Positions 60,205-64,000 of a stretch of 64,000 nucleotides of DNA are shown piece by piece. A program made the position numbers and the translations under genes. The notes beneath the pieces were generated by a model. It was given only the letters and a program-made list of their open reading frames with translations. It made no database searches and was not told the origin of the DNA. How positions within the stretch are numbered: position 1 is the first letter of the stretch; each line of letters opens with the position of its first letter. Where the stretch lies: positions 9,486,001 through 9,550,000 of the forward strand of contig JAKZAN010000004.1 of the NCBI GenBank assembly GCA_023053545.1, given 5' to 3'. Source of the stretch: Lepidurus packardi. Lineage: Eukaryota; Arthropoda; Branchiopoda; Notostraca; Triopsidae.

Positions 60205-63200
60205 GTGAGTTGTGCTTGTTTATTTGCCACAATTCCAAATCCTGGTTTCGAAAATCCGAATCCGTCTCTTCAGAATCTCACCAGGACTAATACTGGGAAA
60301 CTTTCTCAGGAAAAATGCCTCTAGTTTGTTTTTCAAAATGCAGTATCCCTTCTTAGACGTAACTCTTTTGCAGTGCATAAGAAAAAGGATCACATAGTTC
60401 AAACACATGGTTGCCATTAAGGGTGACAAGCTGTCTCTCCCGCTGTCAGCATTAATTATCGTCAAGCGTCTTACCACAAATGAGATTTTCCGTTGCATTA
60501 TAGCCCTTGCTTACAAATTAGTCGCTTGGTTAAGAAGCGTAAGTCTTTTTAAAGCGTTTAATTGGTTGTAAATGAAAATAGAAGGCTTCAGCTATGGAGG
60601 GTTTACTACAATCGTTAACATAAATGCCAACGCGGAGAAAAATAATGAGTATCAGACTATTTAGCATTTTTTGGCAAAGACGAGTAAAGAAAACACGAGA
60701 TGCATAAACAGCGAATGCTTTGTATGTTGAAACGAAATTCAAGATTTCAAGAATCTTTTTCCCCACCCTAAGTTGCTATTTTAAGAGGCGACAGCAGAGC
60801 TCGGGTCACGCCAGCTGCAGTATTTCTTTCAACTGCTGGGATTTTTTGTTTTATTTTGTATTTATTTTATTTCGTAAACGTGGCTACAGCATCCTTCTTT
60901 CTTTCTCTTTCGCTTGAATCAAAGGTATTGTGCTCTGAAGGTGTGAGATAGTAAAGCAATCAGCTTTACGAGCTGTTGTGCCAAAATTTGGCCTTTTGTT
61001 TGCAGAAATGTTGGCCATATCTCTTCCTTCAACTTCTTGCAAGTCCCAACGGTGGTAATCTGTCCGTTGTCATCTGCAAGCTTAGAAAGGAGGCTCGTTA
61101 TACAAAAAATTCTGAAATAGTTGTCAAAATCTCCTTTTAGAATCTCATTTTGAAAATTTCATTCTATAAATGTAGAAACCTAAAAATGTAATAATTTAGC
61201 AATATACTATCTAGAAATTTAGCGATTTTTTTAGGAAGTTAAATAAGCAATTCGCTTTTATTTCTGCAGATTTCAATTTATTACTGTTTTTAACGGAATG
61301 AGTCTGTGAGTCATTTAGAATCGTGATTTAGTATAGTTTTTTTTGGACGTAGCCAAAATTAAATTTCTTCGGAAAAGTTGACAGCAAAAGAGAGACGTTA
61401 GCGATCTTTCATGTTCGCTCTAACGAACACGGACCAGAATCGTAAATAATTTTTTTTTTTTTTTTCCTTTCCGGATAACTTAAGATTCCCGAAGATCAAA
61501 GAGGAATACTGTTGAACTCCATTCGTCACTCTTTTTTTATATCCTTGTGTGTGTGTGTGCAACACTTGAAAGTCGAGTCCCACGCAATGTGAGGTGAAAA
61601 AAAGGAGGCGAATATACTATTTTGGACGCAATTACAACGCTGGCAATGGAGAGAGCGAGAACTGGTGCGAAGTTGTGAGATCGCTTTGCACAAGCAATCC
61701 ATATTTTTTTTTTTTTTACTTTTAAAAAGAAGAAAAAGCTAAGGTACAAAATAAAAGGGCCCGAAGTCGTCGCTGGAGAGGTTAGTGGATAGGTACTGGT
61801 TACTGTGTAGGTGCTAAAAGTTAGCAAACGTTTTTAGCCGACTCTTGGGCTCATTCGGAAAGGTTTGCCTAGGATCCCGCGCAGAAGCATTTTCATTTTC
61901 CCCAATTTTATTACTGAAGCACATAGCCCGCAAGTTGAACAACTCTGCAGCACTTGCTGATTGTTGCTGGTCAGTTTTAGACCCTTTCGTGAATTTAAAG
62001 GTCACCTTCTGAAGGGCAACAACTGTGAGTGGATTCTTTTAAAAGTAATGAATTTTTGATTTTTTTATCTTTATATAAATTAAAATCTTATTTAAGAAAT
62101 TGCGTCCTTCAGTTCATTTTAATTCATCTGCGTGTTTGAATTCATTACCGGATTTGCATATCATTAAATTATTTCCGATCCTGGTGAAGACAAAGCTGAA
62201 TGCTTAATTAGCTGGCTAATTAGTCAAGGGCACTCATTACGGCCATTAAAGTATCACTAGCAGCGTAGTTGTGATAGTACTGATACTTCGGACTCCCGGA
62301 AAGGTTTCCCGTCATCGTAAAAAAAAAACTGTTAATTTAATTACTGTAGATGCGCTTATTGTGATCACTTTGTGAAGCGAATATTGATTCTATTAAGCGG
62401 AGATTCTAATAACCGAAAATCGAAAATTCCTTTATCTAAAGTCACTACACCCACTATTGTTTATTTCTTAACGGTTTTTCAACAATTTTGATAGAGATGA
62501 TTGAGGGGTTCCTAACTTAACGGCCGCTTCCCTTTGGGGTAAATCTTTTAACTTAACTTGTCATAAGTTTCAGTGAGCGGCAAATTCTGACACTTAGGTT
62601 CATTTAGGCATCTCCTTTACATTTAAATCAACTCTTTTCTCGCCATTTTATGTAACTACATCTAAAGCACAACTAGCACTGCACCTTTGCAGCCTAGTCC
62701 AAAGCTTAGGTAGGGTTCTCAACACAATATCCCTTCTAATTTACCCAGTCAATTTAAGGAACTGGTCACTCAATTGAATAACCTGCTCGTTTAATTGACT
62801 GAAGAGCTTAGAAGGGATTTCACCCTACGCGTATTAGTAGGCTGAAAATGACAGTGCGCTCCAAGCGGCTGATTCTAATAACCTATGATCACAATAAGCG
62901 GCATCTACTGTATTGTTTGCAAATTAGCGTCAAAGATTGTTGATTTCGCACCTGTTTAGTTTCTTGCGTTTATGTTTAAGATCAACTATCTTCGTAGTGT
63001 ACCGTTGTCATAGTTGGATCCTAACTAGGAAATGTGGTTGAGTTAAATTCACAGTAAATCTACCCCCCAAATGCTAGAGATAAATCTGTTCGGAGTTTTT
63101 TACCTTTTTGGAAACATCCGGAGCACAGTTGTGCGCAATAAATTAGCGCAGGACTTGGATTTTTATTGCTTTGAAAGCTAATGGCAACATATGTTAAACA

Positions 63201-64000
63201 TATAAAAAGTCGTCGGGCATAAAATTGGAGTGATGACTCGAGTGCCTTTGATTCTCTCAAAAACCAAATCCGTGCCGCTCCATAATTCGTTATATATGAG
63301 GCCTCCCCCCTCTCGATTCATTCACCTGTCATGTCTAAACGTTCAGAATGCCTCCTTCCATAAAACAAGACAATGGCAAAAAAAACTCTCGAGAATTTGA
63401 GAGGCAATCCATCGTATATTGAGGATTTCCTGCTTGAATTGTTGGCTCAAAAAGGAGCACTGGGACGAATGATTTTTATTCTCTCCTAAAAAAAGGCATT
63501 TTTTAAAAAGAAAAGTTGCGCTTTAGGCGTTGTTACCTGGGCCAGTTTAGACCCCGCCCCGAACTCATATTTACCGCTCCGCCCTCTTGTTATGCTACGT
63601 GAGAAGCTCGTGTATCGTGTAGAACCCACGACCAAGGCAGTAGTAGTCTAGTGTCACTTGAGCTGGTGTGTGAAATTCTTGCCACAGTTTTTCTTTTTTC
63701 CCCAGACAAATCGTCACCAAATTTTCGTGAAATTTCGTCAGATTTTTCCCAACTTCCTCTGTTTGTTTTCCTAGTATCAGCTGACTCGTGACACATTCTG
63801 ACAACATTCCTAGAAAAAGATGAACAGGTGACATTAAGTTCGTTTTTTACACGTCAGCGTCCTCTAGAACCCTTGCAAAGCTGCTTGGCACGTTAACTCG
63901 CTAATAAGGTCGGAAAAAACAGGAATTAGTATTCGACGCATGCGCCAAGTCGTTTGTTGAAACACGAAAGCTTGTTTATAGAATGCGCAAAGTGTTGTCC
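60205..64000 (+). other. Filamin hinge-1 intron or 3-prime region
   Basis: After the donor GTGAGT at 60205, no further filamin exon could be found to the end of the window. The remaining repeats must lie outside. The stretch holds Tigger copy 3, a GT run near 61548 and no supported gene. Confidence 0.5.
62345..62910 (-). mobile_element. Pogo/Tigger-like element, copy 3
   Basis: A 566-base element flanked by TA, with right end complementary to CAGTAGATGCCGCTTATTGT. Its interior matches copy 1 in reverse orientation, including the stretch that encodes the helix-turn-helix remnant and the block with CAATTGAATAACCTGCTCGT. Confidence 0.75.

Overview
This window is nuclear DNA from a compact animal genome, most likely an arthropod. 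The genes are split by short GT-AG introns, mostly 50 to 100 bases. The proteins are ordinary metazoan orthologs: glycolipid transfer protein, MIF, ZMYND10, COQ5, TMED2/p24, PRPF31, makorin, UBE2H, SLMAP and filamin. Two neighbouring genes encode insect-style gustatory receptors with the C-terminal TYhhhhhQF signature and phase-0 introns, which points to an arthropod. ZMYND10, an assembly factor for ciliary dynein arms, suggests a lineage that keeps a motile axoneme, for example flagellated sperm. I cannot name the species. No rRNA, tRNA, CRISPR array or prokaryotic feature was seen.

Layout: 1-583 (minus) is the 5-prime end of an unrecognised gene cut by the window edge. 2482-5133 (minus) is a nine-exon single-pass membrane protein whose cytosolic part resembles the SEFIR domain of interleukin-17 receptors. 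A decayed coding stretch follows at 5524-5892. GLTP (6580-7434, plus) and a MIF homolog (7535-8661, minus) converge, with the last MIF exon lying inside the GLTP 3-prime UTR. ZMYND10 (9275-11151), COQ5 (11959-13231) and the receptor pair (13483-14909 and 15374-16789) all read on the plus strand. A broken reading frame (17129-17713) and a PTB/FAM43-like single-exon gene (17803-20199) lie on the minus strand. TMED2 (22519-23286, minus) is head to head with PRPF31 (23575-25522, plus). Makorin (25881-28069, plus) converges on UBE2H (29588-30734, minus). UBE2H is divergent from SLMAP (32091-42132, plus). The last third holds the filamin gene (46944-60204, plus), which covers the actin-binding domain and 13 immunoglobulin repeats and then leaves the window or enters an intron of at least 3.8 kb.

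Mobile DNA: there are three internally deleted copies of one pogo/Tigger-like DNA transposon (36271-37131, 54200-54540, 62345-62910), two foldback elements inside introns (8041-8319, 39350-39740) and a small non-LTR retrotransposon relic (11373-11579).

The genes do not form one pathway. The features most worth a second look are the two alternative SLMAP tail-anchor exons, the IL-17-receptor-like gene, the antisense overlap of GLTP and MIF, a 15-base micro-exon in filamin and the Tigger family. Exon boundaries were read by eye from splice sites and reading frame. Every complete multi-exon model given here closes in frame.
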